Below are positions 5,964 to 6,111 of a stretch of 6,111 bases of DNA, piece by piece. Source of the DNA: an uncultured Collinsella sp. (lineage in GTDB: Bacteria > Actinomycetota > Coriobacteriia > Coriobacteriales > Coriobacteriaceae); the NCBI GenBank assembly GCA_900552295.1, contig URZB01000101.1, positions 1-6,111 of the forward strand, in the 5' to 3' direction. Made by a program: the position numbers and the translations under genes. The notes under the pieces are model-generated. The model had not been told where the DNA came from and did no database searches. It worked only from the letters and a program-made list of their open reading frames with translations. Numbering within the stretch: the first letter of the stretch is position 1; each line of letters begins with the position of its first letter.

Positions 5964-6018
5964 TCTCAATCTGTAACATCTAGCCCGTTTTCGGCCTTAC
6001 AACTGTTACAGATCAAGA
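5964..6018 (+). repeat. 55-bp palindromic repeat unit 3
   Basis: The arms are TCTCAATCTGTAACA (5964-5978) and TGTTACAGATCAAGA (6004-6018), with two adjacent mismatches. The 25-nt centre contains TCTAG and TTTTCGGCC, the latter shared with unit 1. Like unit 2, it is followed by CAAAC. The array may continue past the contig end; only 51 natural bases remain after it. Confidence 0.8.
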
Positions 6019-6069
6019 CAAACCAACGAAACAAGCCGCCGCAAGGGGAACTTTTGTAGCGCTTTGGGC

Positions 6070-6111
6070 CTGTCTCTTATACACATCTCCGAGCCCACGA
6101 GACGGAGCTAC
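6070..6111 (+). other. Illumina Nextera adapter and index (sequencing contamination)
   Basis: CTGTCTCTTATACACATCT (6070-6088) is the 19-bp Tn5 mosaic end used in Nextera libraries. It is followed directly by CCGAGCCCACGAGAC (6089-6103), the read-2 side adapter, and by GGAGCTAC (6104-6111), which I recall as Nextera i7 index N718. This is adapter read-through retained in the assembly, and it should be removed. It is not a natural Tn5/IS50 end. Confidence 0.98.

Noticed and set aside
5803..6018. CRISPR array
   Set aside because: The repeated unit is a 55-bp palindrome whose middle copy is inverted. CRISPR repeats are direct, nearly identical and much shorter, and no cas gene is present.
6070..6088. 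Natural Tn5/IS50 transposon end
   Set aside because: The mosaic end is followed directly by the synthetic Nextera adapter and an index, not by transposon sequence.

Overview
The window reads as a metagenomic contig, most likely from gut bacteria, and not all of it is natural sequence from one organism. The last 42 bases (6070-6111) are an Illumina Nextera adapter plus index, so biological sequence ends at 6069. Codon use also changes abruptly inside the second gene, at roughly 850-945. Upstream, leucine is almost always CTG, serine AGC and threonine ACC. Downstream, CTC, TCC and ACG become common. The 5' part (a lytic transglycosylase end plus the start of an M18 aminopeptidase) looks like a Clostridia-type Firmicute, perhaps near Faecalibacterium. 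The rest looks like a GC-rich actinobacterium of the Coriobacteriia, such as Collinsella. The taxon names are inference from codon style and gene content. Either two genomes were joined in assembly or the gene is a genuine mosaic.

Layout: 2-223, C-terminal end of an SLT-type lytic transglycosylase. 239-1651, M18 aspartyl-type aminopeptidase, translationally close to it. 1665-1742, terminator-like hairpin. 1758-2567, yaaA (peroxide-stress family). 2607-2677, a second hairpin of the same repeat family, between convergent genes. 2704-3225 (minus strand), an unrecognised protein with one membrane segment. 3226-3396, a divergent intergenic region with a thiC promoter candidate and a TPP riboswitch. 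3397-4731, thiC. 4732-4913, a gap with a hairpin and a promoter candidate. 4914-5744, thiD. 5745-6069, non-coding sequence with a strong hairpin and three 55-bp palindromic units in alternating orientation.

The coherent pathway is thiamin pyrimidine synthesis. ThiC makes HMP phosphate from aminoimidazole ribotide, and ThiD phosphorylates it to HMP pyrophosphate for coupling to the thiazole. The TPP riboswitch contains the thiC Shine-Dalgarno sequence inside its conserved 3' strand, so thiamin pyrophosphate probably blocks ThiC translation directly. thiD has its own likely promoter and no visible riboswitch.

No new enzymatic or defence system is visible. The least explained structures are the alternating 55-bp palindrome array after thiD, which resembles a BIME/REP cluster, and the two related intergenic hairpins flanking yaaA.
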